Shown one piece after another: positions 34,027 to 43,556 of a stretch of 64,000 bases of DNA. The position numbers and the translations under genes were made by a program. Below the pieces are notes generated by a model that saw only the letters and a list, made by a program, of their open reading frames with translations, searched no databases and had not been told where the DNA came from. How positions within the stretch are numbered: the first letter of the stretch is position 1; each line of letters opens with the position of its first letter. Source of the DNA: DATLZU01 sp035573855 (GTDB lineage Bacteria; Nitrospirota; Nitrospiria; Nitrospirales; Nitrospiraceae); the NCBI GenBank assembly GCA_035573855.1, contig DATLZU010000030.1, positions 1 through 64,000 of the forward strand, read 5' to 3'.

Positions 34027-36492
34027 ATGGGTCGACGGCCCGGGGCGGTCATCGGGTGGTCATGCTGTGCGCTGACTTGGTTTCTTCTAATGGGTTGGGT
34101 TTCACCCGCGCGGGGCGCGGGCGAACCGGCCGCCCCGTCGACCGCCACCGCGACTCCCGCCGCCGCGCAGCCGATCGAGATCACCGCCAACCGGATCGAC
34201 TACCTGAAGGAACTGGAAACGTACGAAGCCGATGGGTCCGTGGTCATCGTCCAAGGGACGGTCCGTCTGACGGCCGACCATGTGACCGTCAGAATGCTGC
34301 CGGGCATCCTGATCGCGACCGGCCATGTCCATCTCGCCGATCCGAAGACGGACGTGTGGGCCGAACGGCTGGAGCTGAACGTCAATACCGAGGCCGGCGT
34401 CGTCATCAACGGTCAGGTTTATCTGCGGCCGACCAATACATTTGTGACGGGCCGTCTGCTCCAGCGCTTCTCGGAAGATCATTACCGAGCCAAAGACGGA
34501 TCGTTCACCAACTGCGATGCCATGGAGGGAGCGATTCCCGCCTGGCGTTTCACGTTCGACGATATCGATGTCAACGCCGGGGAGAGCGTGGCGCTTAAGG
34601 GCGCATGGCTGTGCGTCAATGACGTGCCGGTCGTACCGATCCCCACCCTCACGTACCCGCTCAGCACCCGCAAGAGCGGGTTTCTGATTCCCAATGTCGG
34701 ATATGACAACCGGTTCGGCGCCAGTCTCCGGCAGAGCTACTTTTGGGCCATCAACCCCAGCCAGGATTTGACCGTCTCGCCGCAGTACTACAGTGATCTG
34801 GGGTACGGCGGCGACTTGGAATATCGGTATGTGCTGGATCGCAAATCGCGGGGCCAGTGGCTCGTCAGCGCGCTGCAGCAGCAGAAGTTGCCCAATGTGG
34901 CCGGGGTGAGCCCGGAAGGAGCGGATGTCCGGCGAACGCGGGCGCTGATCAGCGGGACACACGTTCAGCAGGTCAACCCTGACCTGCTCATTCGCGCCCA
35001 GGCGTTTCTCGTGACTGACCCCGATTATCTGCAGCAACTCAGCAATTCCGGCGCCCAACGGGCGTTGCCCAGCGGGGAATCCAATCTGTTGGGCAGCCGG
35101 CGCGTGCCCTATGGCAACCTCTATCTGCTCGGCCAATATCTCCAGCCTCTGCAATCCGGCGGCAGCGACACATTCCAGCGGCTTCCGGAATTCGGATACA
35201 CGGTGTCCAACTTTACGCCCTTCGGCGGTCCGGTGCTCCTCGGGATGGACGCCAACTTCGTGAACTTCTATCGCGACCAGGGCTTCACGCAGAATCGGGT
35301 TGACATAATGCCGGGCCTGTCAACGGAGACGCTCAACATCGGTCATGTCGTCGGTCTGACGCCGCGACTCAAGGTGCGGGAGGTCTACTACACGCGCGGC
35401 GTGCGAACGGAGGAATCGGTGCACCGCGAAACGCTATGGGCCTCGCTGGAGGCGACCTCTAAACTGGCGCGACAGTTCCGGACAGGCGACGGCGGAGGAT
35501 TCCTGCACACGATCGAACCGGGCGTGATTTACGAATACGTGCCGCCGACCGATCAATCGCGAATCACGCAGATCGATCAGGTGGACGATCTGCCGAAGAA
35601 AAATTTGCTGACCTATTCGCTGCGAAGCCGGGTGCTCCAACAGATTGCGCAGGGCGGCAGTTTTAACTGGTTGGACTTGACGCTGGCGCAAAGCTACCGC
35701 GTGGGCGCCGTGCAGACGAGGGCCAGAGATTTCACCCCAGGCGTGTTGCCGGAGGTCGGATCCGTGACCCAACCGCTTGTGCCGGCCACCGTGGCGATCG
35801 ACGGAAAGAAGTTTTCCGATGTATGGCTGCGGGCGGTGATCGGGAATACGACCCCCCAGATCGTGCCCGCGCCGGGGCAGGCGTTCGCAAAAGGTAGCGC
35901 CGCCGGGATCGGACAACTTCCGACCCTGAACAAGTATCTCGTGGTGGATGCGTTCCTCGATCCGTATCGCGGGACCATGAGCCAGTGGAATACGGACCTC
36001 CGCTTCCAGCAACAGAACCTGTGGTATGTGGAAATCGGACAGCGTCATACGCGCGAGGGAAACCGTGTGCGGCGCGGAGACGTGTGGAATCCGATCTCGT
36101 TCAACGAAGTGTTTGCGCCGACGCCGGAAATTCAGTTCGTGACCGCGGGGGGCGCGTTTCGAACGCCGTGGGGCTGGACCGTCGGAGCCAAGGGGTACTA
36201 TGACGTCAAGAATGGTCGGAGTCCGGAATACGATGTGGTCGCGCTCTATCAGAATCCGTGCAAGTGCTGGTCGCTGGGACTCTACTATCTGCAATTCCCC
36301 GACCGGGCACAGTACAATTTCATGCTGAGTTTGACCGGCGTGGGATGGACCGAAAACTTCGGCACTGCGGTCTTGCGCACGATCCTCAGCCCGCTGTTGA
36401 TGGGCGAGCGCGGCCTGCCTTGGGCTTCTCCCGGCGGGCCCTATGGCCGGCCGCAGCCGGAACCCTCGCCGCCGGGTGCCGTTCAGCCTTGA
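34027..36492 (+). CDS. lptD: LPS-assembly protein LptD
   Basis: 821 residues. An N-terminal signal peptide (core ALTWFLLMGWVSP, then ARGAG) leads to the periplasmic OstA/LptA-like jellyroll (ITANRIDYLKELETYEADGSVVIVQGTVRLTAD). The outer-membrane beta-barrel follows from about residue 220 (FLIPNVGYDNRFGASLRQSYFWAINPSQDLTVSPQYYSDLGYG). It inserts lipopolysaccharide into the outer leaflet with LptE. The C-terminal tail is proline/glycine-rich. It proves a diderm envelope with LPS or a similar glycolipid. Confidence 0.93.
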   Translation: MGRRPGAVIGWSCCALTWFLLMGWVSPARGAGEPAAPSTATATPAAAQPIEITANRIDYLKELETYEADGSVVIVQGTVRLTADHVTVRMLPGILIATGHVHLADPKTDVWAERLELNVNTEAGVVINGQVYLRPTNTFVTGRLLQRFSEDHYRAKDGSFTNCDAMEGAIPAWRFTFDDIDVNAGESVALKGAWLCVNDVPVVPIPTLTYPLSTRKSGFLIPNVGYDNRFGASLRQSYFWAINPSQDLTVSPQYYSDLGYGGDLEYRYVLDRKSRGQWLVSALQQQKLPNVAGVSPEGADVRRTRALISGTHVQQVNPDLLIRAQAFLVTDPDYLQQLSNSGAQRALPSGESNLLGSRRVPYGNLYLLGQYLQPLQSGGSDTFQRLPEFGYTVSNFTPFGGPVLLGMDANFVNFYRDQGFTQNRVDIMPGLSTETLNIGHVVGLTPRLKVREVYYTRGVRTEESVHRETLWASLEATSKLARQFRTGDGGGFLHTIEPGVIYEYVPPTDQSRITQIDQVDDLPKKNLLTYSLRSRVLQQIAQGGSFNWLDLTLAQSYRVGAVQTRARDFTPGVLPEVGSVTQPLVPATVAIDGKKFSDVWLRAVIGNTTPQIVPAPGQAFAKGSAAGIGQLPTLNKYLVVDAFLDPYRGTMSQWNTDLRFQQQNLWYVEIGQRHTREGNRVRRGDVWNPISFNEVFAPTPEIQFVTAGGAFRTPWGWTVGAKGYYDVKNGRSPEYDVVALYQNPCKCWSLGLYYLQFPDRAQYNFMLSLTGVGWTENFGTAVLRTILSPLLMGERGLPWASPGGPYGRPQPEPSPPGAVQP

Positions 36493-36493
36493 A

Positions 36494-36518
36494 GATAGGG
36501 AACCGTCATGTTCCTATC
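36494..36518 (+). terminator. Hairpin after lptD
   Basis: GATAGGGAAC (36494-36503) pairs with GTTCCTATC (36510-36518) around a six-base loop with one bulged G, starting two bases after the lptD stop. There is no T-run, so it may stabilise the transcript end or be a weak terminator. Confidence 0.4.
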
Positions 36519-36572
36519 CGGTTCGATTATCGGTTCGCCTGTAATGGCTCGGCTTCGACCAGGAGGTGTTCT

Positions 36573-37127
36573 ATGCAGTGGATGGTTCGTCCAGACTCGT
36601 CTCTGATCCGGTTCGGCCTGACCACCCTCATGGCTGCGGTGTTGCACGCGGCCGGAGTCCAGACCGGTCCTGTCTACGGAGCGTCAGACGTGTCGGCCGG
36701 TCACCTGCAGCGCGCAAAAGTGTTTCTCGCCGCAGGCGACTACAAACGAGCGATCGAGGCCTGCCAGCGGGAGATCGATGTGCATCCGTCGGCGGAGAGC
36801 TACGTTTATCTGACATACGTGTACCATGCGCTGGACGGCTATCTGGATCATCTGGCTAAGACCGATCGCTGGGTGGCGGTCGAACATCTCTTCCTCAATC
36901 TGGCGACCGGCCGGCCGGAAGATTTGGTCGATCCGCCGGATGTGCTGGCCCGGATTGCCAAAGAGATCATTCAGAGCGCGGTGCAACGTCAATCGGATAT
37001 CAGCGCGGCGATGGCGACCAGGTTGGATAAGACGGTCACCGAGCGTCTGTGGAAACAGCAGACGGCATGGCGGGCCGCCAGACCCGATGATTGGTGGTTC
37101 GGTGTGCCGGACGGATGGGGGTGGTGA
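36573..37127 (+). CDS. Exported TPR-like protein of unknown function
   Basis: 184 residues from ATG 36573, with AGGAGG six bases upstream. The N-terminal hydrophobic segment (FGLTTLMAAVLHAAGVQ) looks like a signal peptide. Next comes a TPR-like helical pair (HLQRAKVFLAAGDYKRAIEACQREIDVHPSAESYVYLTYVYHAL), then a helical part and a tryptophan-rich end. Possibly a periplasmic scaffold; no specific family was recognised. Confidence 0.75.
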   Translation: MQWMVRPDSSLIRFGLTTLMAAVLHAAGVQTGPVYGASDVSAGHLQRAKVFLAAGDYKRAIEACQREIDVHPSAESYVYLTYVYHALDGYLDHLAKTDRWVAVEHLFLNLATGRPEDLVDPPDVLARIAKEIIQSAVQRQSDISAAMATRLDKTVTERLWKQQTAWRAARPDDWWFGVPDGWGW

Positions 37128-37200
37128 TGAGACGTACGGGGTGCGCATCGTGCCAAGAGCGAGCGACCGTCTTGCTAGCGACGACGAATCGGCATCGGCG

Positions 37201-37230
37201 TTGACAGTCCAAAGAAGCGTGGTATACGAT
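37201..37230 (+). promoter_or_regulatory. Sigma-70-type promoter of trxA
   Basis: A perfect TTGACA (37201-37206) is followed after 16 bases by TATACG (or after 18 by TACGAT), about 60 bases ahead of the trxA start. Confidence 0.6.
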
Positions 37231-37289
37231 GCGCGCACATCTTTCCGAGTCCATGTCCTGTTTGTGTTGAACCCGAGGAGGGAACGTCC

Positions 37290-37637
37290 GTGGGTGGTGA
37301 TGTCTTAAAAGTCGATGAGGCGACCTGGGAGACCGAGGTCATCAAAGCGCCAGAGTTAGTCATGGTGGATTTTTGGGCGGTGTGGTGCGGGCCCTGTCAA
37401 ATGGTCGCGCCGATCGTCGACGAACTGGCCAAGGAATATGCGGGCAGGCTTAAAGTCCGAAAACTGAACACCGACGAGAATCCCGAGATCGCCGGGCGCT
37501 ATCAAATTATGAGCATTCCGACCATTCTGTTTTTCAAGAACGGCCAGCCGGTCGAAAAGCTCGTCGGAGCGAGACCCAAGCGGCAGTTCAAGGAAGTGAT
37601 CGATTCGTTGCTCGCCCAGCATTCGGGCACGGCATAA
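37290..37637 (+). CDS. trxA: Thioredoxin
   Basis: 115 residues from GTG 37290, preceded by GAGGGA. The active site WCGPC is in VDFWAVWCGPCQMVAP, with the cis-proline in SIPTILFF and the usual single-domain length. A cytoplasmic dithiol reductant for enzymes such as ribonucleotide reductase and peroxiredoxins, both encoded in this window. It has its own promoter and lies 24 bases before recN. Confidence 0.95.
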   Translation: MGGDVLKVDEATWETEVIKAPELVMVDFWAVWCGPCQMVAPIVDELAKEYAGRLKVRKLNTDENPEIAGRYQIMSIPTILFFKNGQPVEKLVGARPKRQFKEVIDSLLAQHSGTA

Positions 37638-37661
37638 GGGTTTCACCCATGTCCCGCGGCC

Positions 37662-39347
37662 ATGCTCACCGAGCTGCACATCTCCAATTTTGCGGTCGTT
37701 GAGCAGCTCGATCTTCAGCTCGCCGGGGGTTTTACGGTTCTCACTGGCGAGACGGGCGCGGGAAAATCCATTCTCATCGACGCGATCGGCTTATTGATCG
37801 GGGGGCGAGCCTCCACGGAGCAGATACGGGCTGGGACCGAGGAAGCTCATATCGAGGCGGTGTTTCGGCTGGATCCGGCCTCTCCTGTCCTGAAAACGTT
37901 CCGAGACGCCGGTGTGCTGGGCGCGCAGGAGACCGAGTTGATCGTCCGACGCATCCTGTCGCGTTCCGGACGAAACCGTGCGTACCTCAACGGCAGCTTG
38001 ACCCCTCTCCATCTCCTCGAATCCCTCGCCGGCACGGTCATCGACATTCACGGCCAACATGACCAGCAGTCGCTTCTGTCCGCGCAGGCGCAGCAGGACA
38101 TGCTGGACGCGTTCGGGCGCCTCGGAGCGCTGCGCGACAGGTATGCGGCGGTTTATGAGCGATGGCTGGCGAACCGACGCGAATTGGAAGAGGCCGACCG
38201 TCTCTCGGCGGAACGGGCCCAACGGGAGGACTTCCTTCGGTTTCAATCTCGTGAGATCGAGGAGGCGGCGATTCGGCCGGGAGAGGAAGAACGTTTGCAA
38301 ACCGAACACCGGCGCTTGGTGCACGCGCGGCGTCTCGCAGAATTGACGCAGGCGGCCTATGAGTCGCTGTATGCCGGGGACCACGCCGTGATCAATCAAC
38401 TCTCGGCGGTCGAGAAATGCCTCCGGCAGCTTCAGGCAATCGACCCTGAGACCTCTGTCTGGGGCGAGGCATGCGGGCAAGTGGCTGTGCAATTGAAAGA
38501 CCTCGCGGCGTCCCTTCGGGACTATCGAGACCGGCTGGAGCAGGACCCCGATCGGTTGGAGCGAGTCGAGGAACGGCTGGATCGCCTGCAGCGGCTGAAG
38601 AAAAAATACGGCGGGAGCGTCGAAGGCGTGCTGGCCTATGCCGCTCAACTGAAGCGGCAGCTTGAGGAACTCAGCGACTCTCAGATCCGGATTGCCGACC
38701 TACGGGCGTCGATCGAAGAAGACGTCCGCTGTCTGGATACGCTTGCATCACAGCTTTCCGATGGCCGTGCGAAGGCGGCGGAATGCATGCAGGAACGGGT
38801 GTCGGAGGAACTGGCCGCGTTGCACATGGATGACACTCGCTTCGAGATTCGAGTCAGGACCGGCGTCGGCGAAGAGGCGTTCTCGCCGACGGGGCGCGAT
38901 GGTGTTGAATATCTGTTCTCGGCGAATCCAGGCGAGCCTCTTCAGCCGCTCGCCCGCGTTGCTTCAGGCGGGGAATTGTCGCGCGTCATGCTCGCGATCA
39001 AAACGGTCTTGTCCGAAACCGACCGGGTGCCCGTGCTGATCTTTGACGAAATCGACTCCGGGATCGGCGGAGCGGTTGCGACCGTCATCGGACGACGGTT
39101 GCGGGCGTTGGGCGCCTTTCGTCAAGTGCTGTGCGTCACTCATCTGCCTCAGGTCGCTTCGCAGGCCGAACACCATCTGTTAGTGGAAAAGAGCGTGCGG
39201 AGAAACCGGACGATTACGTCGGTAAGGAAGCTCGATCAGCATGCCAGGCGGGAGGAGGTGGCCAGGATGCTCGGCGGTCTCACCATTACGAAGAAGGTGC
39301 GAGAGACGGCGGCGGAGATGCTCGACGGCGCGGAGAAAACGAGGTGA
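37662..39347 (+). CDS. recN: DNA repair protein RecN
   Basis: 561 residues, an SMC-like ATPase. The Walker A motif is GETGAGKS near residue 30, followed by the RNRAYLNG and HGQHDQQSLL segments. A coiled-coil region runs about 150-370, and the C-terminal half has the signature ASGGELSRVMLAIK and Walker B VLIFDEIDSGIGG, then CVTHLPQVASQA. It acts in recombinational double-strand break repair. Convergent with the HD-GYP gene ten bases downstream. Confidence 0.96.
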   Translation: MLTELHISNFAVVEQLDLQLAGGFTVLTGETGAGKSILIDAIGLLIGGRASTEQIRAGTEEAHIEAVFRLDPASPVLKTFRDAGVLGAQETELIVRRILSRSGRNRAYLNGSLTPLHLLESLAGTVIDIHGQHDQQSLLSAQAQQDMLDAFGRLGALRDRYAAVYERWLANRRELEEADRLSAERAQREDFLRFQSREIEEAAIRPGEEERLQTEHRRLVHARRLAELTQAAYESLYAGDHAVINQLSAVEKCLRQLQAIDPETSVWGEACGQVAVQLKDLAASLRDYRDRLEQDPDRLERVEERLDRLQRLKKKYGGSVEGVLAYAAQLKRQLEELSDSQIRIADLRASIEEDVRCLDTLASQLSDGRAKAAECMQERVSEELAALHMDDTRFEIRVRTGVGEEAFSPTGRDGVEYLFSANPGEPLQPLARVASGGELSRVMLAIKTVLSETDRVPVLIFDEIDSGIGGAVATVIGRRLRALGAFRQVLCVTHLPQVASQAEHHLLVEKSVRRNRTITSVRKLDQHARREEVARMLGGLTITKKVRETAAEMLDGAEKTR

Positions 39348-39357
39348 ACCCCAGGGC

Positions 39358-40503
39358 TTAGGGTTCCGGAGTCGCCGTGGGCAGGGCCGCGATGGCCAGG
39401 GCGGGAAGCGAGGCCTTGCATTCATTGACGACCCGAACGAACACCTCCGTCAGGATCGGATCGAAGCGGGTCTCCGCTTCCAGCGAGATCCGGCGAACGG
39501 CCTCTTCAATCGAGGTGGTCGGCCGCGCGGGCGAGTCGGCCGTAAGATGGTCGAACGCTTGGGCGATCGCGACGATCCGAGCGAGGAGAGGGATTCCTTC
39601 GCCTTGGAGACCGTGAGGGTAGCCGAAACCGTCGTAGCGTTCGTGGTGGTAGGCGATGATCTGGGTGACTTCCGCAGAAAAACCGAGCGGCAACATCATG
39701 CGCGCTCCGATCTCGGGATGGCGTTTCAGGTTTTCGGCTTCGGTGGGATCGCCATGGCCGAATGTATAAGGATCGAGAGCGATTCTCCCGATATCGTGGA
39801 GAAACGCGCCCAGCGCGAGGGATTTCTGTTCCGCCATGGTGAGGTTGAGGCGGTTGGCCAACAGCGTCGCATAAAAGCTGACTCGGCTGCAGTGGTTCAG
39901 CAAGTGCCGGTCCTTGGCCTCCAGCAGATCGGAGAGCAGAGGCAGCAACTCGGCCATATCGCTATCACTCGGCGTCGGTCCTTCCTGCGGTGACTTCATG
40001 CTGGTGGGATAGTGGCGTTTCAGTTCGATCCAGGTCTTGGCACAGTCCTGTTCGGTTCCCCAAGCCGAACCCGCGTGCGTGAGAAAACGACGCAAGAAAT
40101 CGAGCCGCTGTTTTTTCTCCAAGGTTTGATTGATGAGCGCGATCAATTCGGTCACATTGAACGGCTTCAGCAAATAACCAGCTGCGCCATGGCGGATACC
40201 CTCCATCGCCGATTTCAGACTGCCGTAGCCGGTAATGATGATGACCTCCACATCGGCGTGCTCGTGTTTGATGTCTTGGAGCAGATCGATACCTTGGCGA
40301 TCAGGCAACTTCTGATCAAGCGTGATCAGATCAATATGGTGTTCTTTGAGCACACGCAGGGCTGAGTGGGCGTTTTCGACGGCATGAATCTCGAAGAAGG
40401 GACGGAGGATGACCTTAAGCGCATCGCGAGGGCCGGCCTCGTCATCCACAACGAGAATCGCGGGTTTCTTGGGCAGGGCTGTCGAACCGGACGATGTGTT
40501 CAT
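39358..40503 (-). CDS. Response regulator with HD-GYP c-di-GMP phosphodiesterase domain
   Basis: 381 residues. The receiver (about 15-130) has the phosphoacceptor Asp in LITLDQKLPD and the Lys in LLKPF. A linker leads to HD-GYP (about 185-370), with the metal motif FLHDIGR and the GYP loop HHERYDGFGYPHGLQGEGIPL. HD-GYP enzymes linearise and degrade cyclic di-GMP. The upstream region has a sigma-54 promoter and a distal palindrome, and the next upstream gene on the same strand encodes a sigma-54 activator, so regulation by that activator is likely. Confidence 0.93.
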   Translation of the reverse strand: MNTSSGSTALPKKPAILVVDDEAGPRDALKVILRPFFEIHAVENAHSALRVLKEHHIDLITLDQKLPDRQGIDLLQDIKHEHADVEVIIITGYGSLKSAMEGIRHGAAGYLLKPFNVTELIALINQTLEKKQRLDFLRRFLTHAGSAWGTEQDCAKTWIELKRHYPTSMKSPQEGPTPSDSDMAELLPLLSDLLEAKDRHLLNHCSRVSFYATLLANRLNLTMAEQKSLALGAFLHDIGRIALDPYTFGHGDPTEAENLKRHPEIGARMMLPLGFSAEVTQIIAYHHERYDGFGYPHGLQGEGIPLLARIVAIAQAFDHLTADSPARPTTSIEEAVRRISLEAETRFDPILTEVFVRVVNECKASLPALAIAALPTATPEP

Positions 40504-40536
40504 CGGTCTACAGTTATGTAGTCAGACAGGATATTG

Positions 40537-40552
40537 AGCAATTTACGTGCCT
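40537..40552 (-). promoter_or_regulatory. Sigma-54 (-24/-12) promoter of the HD-GYP gene
   Basis: On the minus strand AGGCACGTAAATTGCT matches TGGCACG-N4-TTGCW except for the first base, with GG (40551-40550) and GC (40539-40538) ten bases apart. Transcription would start near 40526, about 23 bases before the ATG at 40503. Confidence 0.8.
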
Positions 40553-40661
40553 TATCAAGGACTCGCAAGATTAACCGCAAGTTACAGTAGGGATGATCAT
40601 TATGCATCTATATATAGGTTGTGATAGAAACGGAAAGCGGCGATTGAGCTGCTGTTACGAG

Positions 40662-40676
40662 TCACTTGCTAAGTGA
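40662..40676. promoter_or_regulatory. Palindrome, candidate activator (UAS) site
   Basis: TCACTT-GCT-AAGTGA is a perfect inverted repeat with six-base arms, about 110-125 bases upstream of the sigma-54 promoter at 40537-40552. That is the usual distance for an NtrC-type enhancer site. The factor-of-inversion-type DNA-binding helix of the adjacent regulator (40716-42128) is the obvious candidate binder. Confidence 0.5.
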
Positions 40677-40715
40677 AAATCGTACACGAATCGGTCACAA
40701 CCGTCCACGCCTGTG

Positions 40716-42128
40716 TCATTCTTGCACCAACTGCGCGGGTTCGCTGCTCGTCGAACTGTCCGGTCTGCTGATCCCCAGCGTATCCATCCGATACTTCAAC
40801 ATGCGGCGGCTGATACCCAAGAGGTTGGCGGCGTGCGTCTGCACATAGTTGGTGCGCTTGAGGGCGTCTAAAATAATTTCCCGTTCGAACTCCATCACAG
40901 CTTTTTCGAGAGACAACCGACCGGCCAAGGTGTCTTCGCGTAACGACGACGAGCGGCTGTCGCTCCGCAGCGAAGTGGGCAGGTGTTCCGGCAGGATCGT
41001 AGCGCCTTGCGACCACAAGAGCGCCTGTTCGACAACGTTTTCCAGTTCGCGGACGTTGCCGGGCCAGGGGTATCGAGACAGCAGCTCGATGGCTTCTTTG
41101 GAGAACTCCTGAGGAGGCCGTTTCTCCTCTTCGATTCGCTTGTCCAGAAAATGCTTCGCGAGAAGCGGGATATCCTCTCCGCGTTCCCGCAACGGAGGCA
41201 GATACAGCGAAATGACGTTGATGCGGTAATACAGATCTTCGCGGAACGTGCCGCGGCGAACCAAATCGTCCAGATTTTTATTGGTGGCCGCGATGATGCG
41301 CACGTCTACCTTAATGGGTTGGACGCCGCCGATGCGGGTAAACTCCCGCTCCTGCAGCACACGCAGAAGTTTGGCCTGAGTCACTGGACTCAGGTCGCCG
41401 ATCTCATCCAGAAACAGGCTGCCGCTGTTCGCCAACTCGAATTGACCGACGCGGCGGGCGGTCGCGTCGGTGAACGAACCCTTCTCGTGGCCGAACAGCT
41501 CGCTCTCGATCAACGTTTCCGGAAGGGCGGCGCAATTCAACGCGATGAAGGGACGGTCGCGGCGCGAGCTGTTGTAGTGGAGCGCCCGCGCCACCAGTTC
41601 TTTGCCCGTTCCGCTCTCTCCCGTGATCAGCACTGTGGTACGGCTGTCCGCCACCTGTTCGATCTTGGCGTAGATCTCCTGCATGGCGGGACTTTTCCCG
41701 ATGAGGTTGTGGAAGGCGTACCGGTTCACCACCTGGGCGCGGAGGTAGCGGACTTCTCGTTCAAGGTCGTGTGACTCGAGCGTGCGGGCGACGACGATGC
41801 GCAGTTCCTCGACGTCGAACGGCTTCGACAGATAATCGGACGCGCCCAGCTTCATCGCGTCCACGGCGGTTTTCACCGACTTGGTCCCGGTCAGCATGAT
41901 CACGGGGATCGAGCGGTCCTCCGCCCGCATGGCCTGCAGCACGGTCAGCCCGTCGGTACCCGGCATGATCACGTCCAGGAGCACCAGATTGGGCGATTCG
42001 CGCCGGAACAGATCCAGTCCTTCCTGGGCGTCCGCCGCCGTGATGACATCATAGGTGGGTTCCAGGACCATCTTCAGCGAAGCCCGAACCCGCGGTTCGT
42101 CGTCGATCAGCAAAACCCGTTTCTTCAT
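40716..42128 (-). CDS. NtrC-family sigma-54-dependent response regulator
   Basis: 470 residues from ATG 42128, overlapping the kinase stop by four bases. The receiver has its Asp in LVLLDVIMPG. The AAA+ domain has Walker A GESGTGKE, the sigma-54 loop ELFGHEKGSFTDA, Walker B LFLDEIGDL, and the R-finger region VRIIAATNKNL...FREDLYYRINV. The C-terminus is a Fis-type helix-turn-helix (THAANLLGISRRMLKYRMDTLGI). Phosphorylation by the GAF kinase encoded immediately upstream should trigger activation of sigma-54 promoters, one of which lies just downstream. Confidence 0.95.
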   Translation of the reverse strand: MKKRVLLIDDEPRVRASLKMVLEPTYDVITAADAQEGLDLFRRESPNLVLLDVIMPGTDGLTVLQAMRAEDRSIPVIMLTGTKSVKTAVDAMKLGASDYLSKPFDVEELRIVVARTLESHDLEREVRYLRAQVVNRYAFHNLIGKSPAMQEIYAKIEQVADSRTTVLITGESGTGKELVARALHYNSSRRDRPFIALNCAALPETLIESELFGHEKGSFTDATARRVGQFELANSGSLFLDEIGDLSPVTQAKLLRVLQEREFTRIGGVQPIKVDVRIIAATNKNLDDLVRRGTFREDLYYRINVISLYLPPLRERGEDIPLLAKHFLDKRIEEEKRPPQEFSKEAIELLSRYPWPGNVRELENVVEQALLWSQGATILPEHLPTSLRSDSRSSSLREDTLAGRLSLEKAVMEFEREIILDALKRTNYVQTHAANLLGISRRMLKYRMDTLGISRPDSSTSSEPAQLVQE

Positions 42129-43414
42129 AGCTCTCCGGTCGGCTGGCCGGCGCTCGAGCGAGGAGCCGCGGGCATGTTCACATAAAACGTCGTGCCGACG
42201 CCCTCTTTGCTCGAGACTTGGATGTTTCCATGGTGCTCCTGGATGATCTGGTGCGCGATCGTTAACCCCAAGCCGGTCCCTTCGTGCTCGCCGCTGTAGT
42301 GTTTCGTGGTGAAGAAGGGATCGAAGATGTGATCCAGATTGCTCTCCGGAATTCCTGTCCCCGTGTCCTCGACTTCGATCTGCACCCAAACCTCGCCGGA
42401 AGGTTTGGTGAGCCGATGCGTGCGCACCTTCAGAAAGCCGCCGCGCTCGCTCATCGCGTCCATCGCGTTGAGCAGCAGATTCAGAATGACTTGTTTGATC
42501 TGTTGGCGGTCCAGCATGACCCGGGGAAGATCCGGGGCCAACTCTCTTTCGATCATAATGCCGCAGCTATCCGCTTTCACTTCCACAAAGTACAAACAGG
42601 AAGAAACGATTTCATTGAGGTCTTCCTCCGTCAGCTTGGGTTCCATGTAACGGGCGTAATCCAGGATCTCTTGGATCAACCGCTCGATGCGATGAACGTC
42701 GTCGATGACTACCTTGCTGAATTCCCTGATGAATTCCGGGTCGTCCTTGCGCTCGGGCGCGAGCTGAATGAAGGTTTTGATCGATGTCAAAGGATTGCGG
42801 ATCTCGTGGGCGAATCCGCCGGCGATGGTTTCAAGCGAACGGAGGCGATCGGTTCGTCGCATCAAGGTTTGGGATCGCCGCAGATCCTCGTACAGGAGGG
42901 CGTTGTCCAGGGCGTTGGCGGCGTTCTGAGCGAGAACCATGAGCAGGTCCGCCTGGTCCAAAATCGGAAAGTCGTTGCCGGGGCTTGTCCCCATGAGACA
43001 AAAGGCGATCAGGCGGTTTTTGGTGATCAGCGGAACACAGACCTCGGCGTGCCAACTCTCGAGAGTCGCTTGCATACCGGGACTAAGCGTCCCGCCGCGC
43101 TCTTCGCCAGTGCCTGCGCGAACCACGGACGACTGACAGCGGGATAGAAACGCAGGGATCTCATGATGTGCGGGGATGCAGGAAGGGAGCGCGGTGTCGG
43201 GGATGAAACCGCGGGAACAGGCCAGATGGTAGATGTCCTTCTCTTTGTCGAGCAGAAACAGCGCCGCATGCGAAACTCGGAGCAATTGGGACAGTCCCGC
43301 CACGATCCGCTCGCCGAGAACGCTCAGTTCGGCGATGGTTCCCATGTCCTTGCTGAAATCCGCGATAATTTTCAACGCGTCAGCCGTCGGAACGACCTCG
43401 GTCTTCCGTGTCAT
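42125..43414 (-). CDS. GAF-domain sensor histidine kinase
   Basis: 429 residues if translation starts at ATG 43414; a longer form from 43582 (485 residues) would overlap the preceding gene by 26 bases. No ribosome-binding site decides between them. A GAF domain (about 20-170) with a cysteine-containing core is followed by the phosphoacceptor box GGFAHEIRNPLTSIK and an HATPase_c domain (LLLNAMDAMSERGG, DTGTGIPE, GTGLGLTIAHQI). No membrane segments, so a cytoplasmic signal is sensed. It overlaps the NtrC-type regulator gene by four bases and is its cognate kinase by position. Confidence 0.92.
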   Translation of the reverse strand: MTRKTEVVPTADALKIIADFSKDMGTIAELSVLGERIVAGLSQLLRVSHAALFLLDKEKDIYHLACSRGFIPDTALPSCIPAHHEIPAFLSRCQSSVVRAGTGEERGGTLSPGMQATLESWHAEVCVPLITKNRLIAFCLMGTSPGNDFPILDQADLLMVLAQNAANALDNALLYEDLRRSQTLMRRTDRLRSLETIAGGFAHEIRNPLTSIKTFIQLAPERKDDPEFIREFSKVVIDDVHRIERLIQEILDYARYMEPKLTEEDLNEIVSSCLYFVEVKADSCGIMIERELAPDLPRVMLDRQQIKQVILNLLLNAMDAMSERGGFLKVRTHRLTKPSGEVWVQIEVEDTGTGIPESNLDHIFDPFFTTKHYSGEHEGTGLGLTIAHQIIQEHHGNIQVSSKEGVGTTFYVNMPAAPRSSAGQPTGEL

Positions 43415-43556
43415 GCTGTCTTTCAGACTCGGCCTGTAGTCGCGGCATTCCAAGACAGGCGAATCGCTGTGTACTGTTCCGCCGGGGTGTTGAAAACGTG
43501 TCCTCTGCTGAAGCGGGAGGACGATCGCGGCAGAAGTATACACCTGGTGCGGGAAT

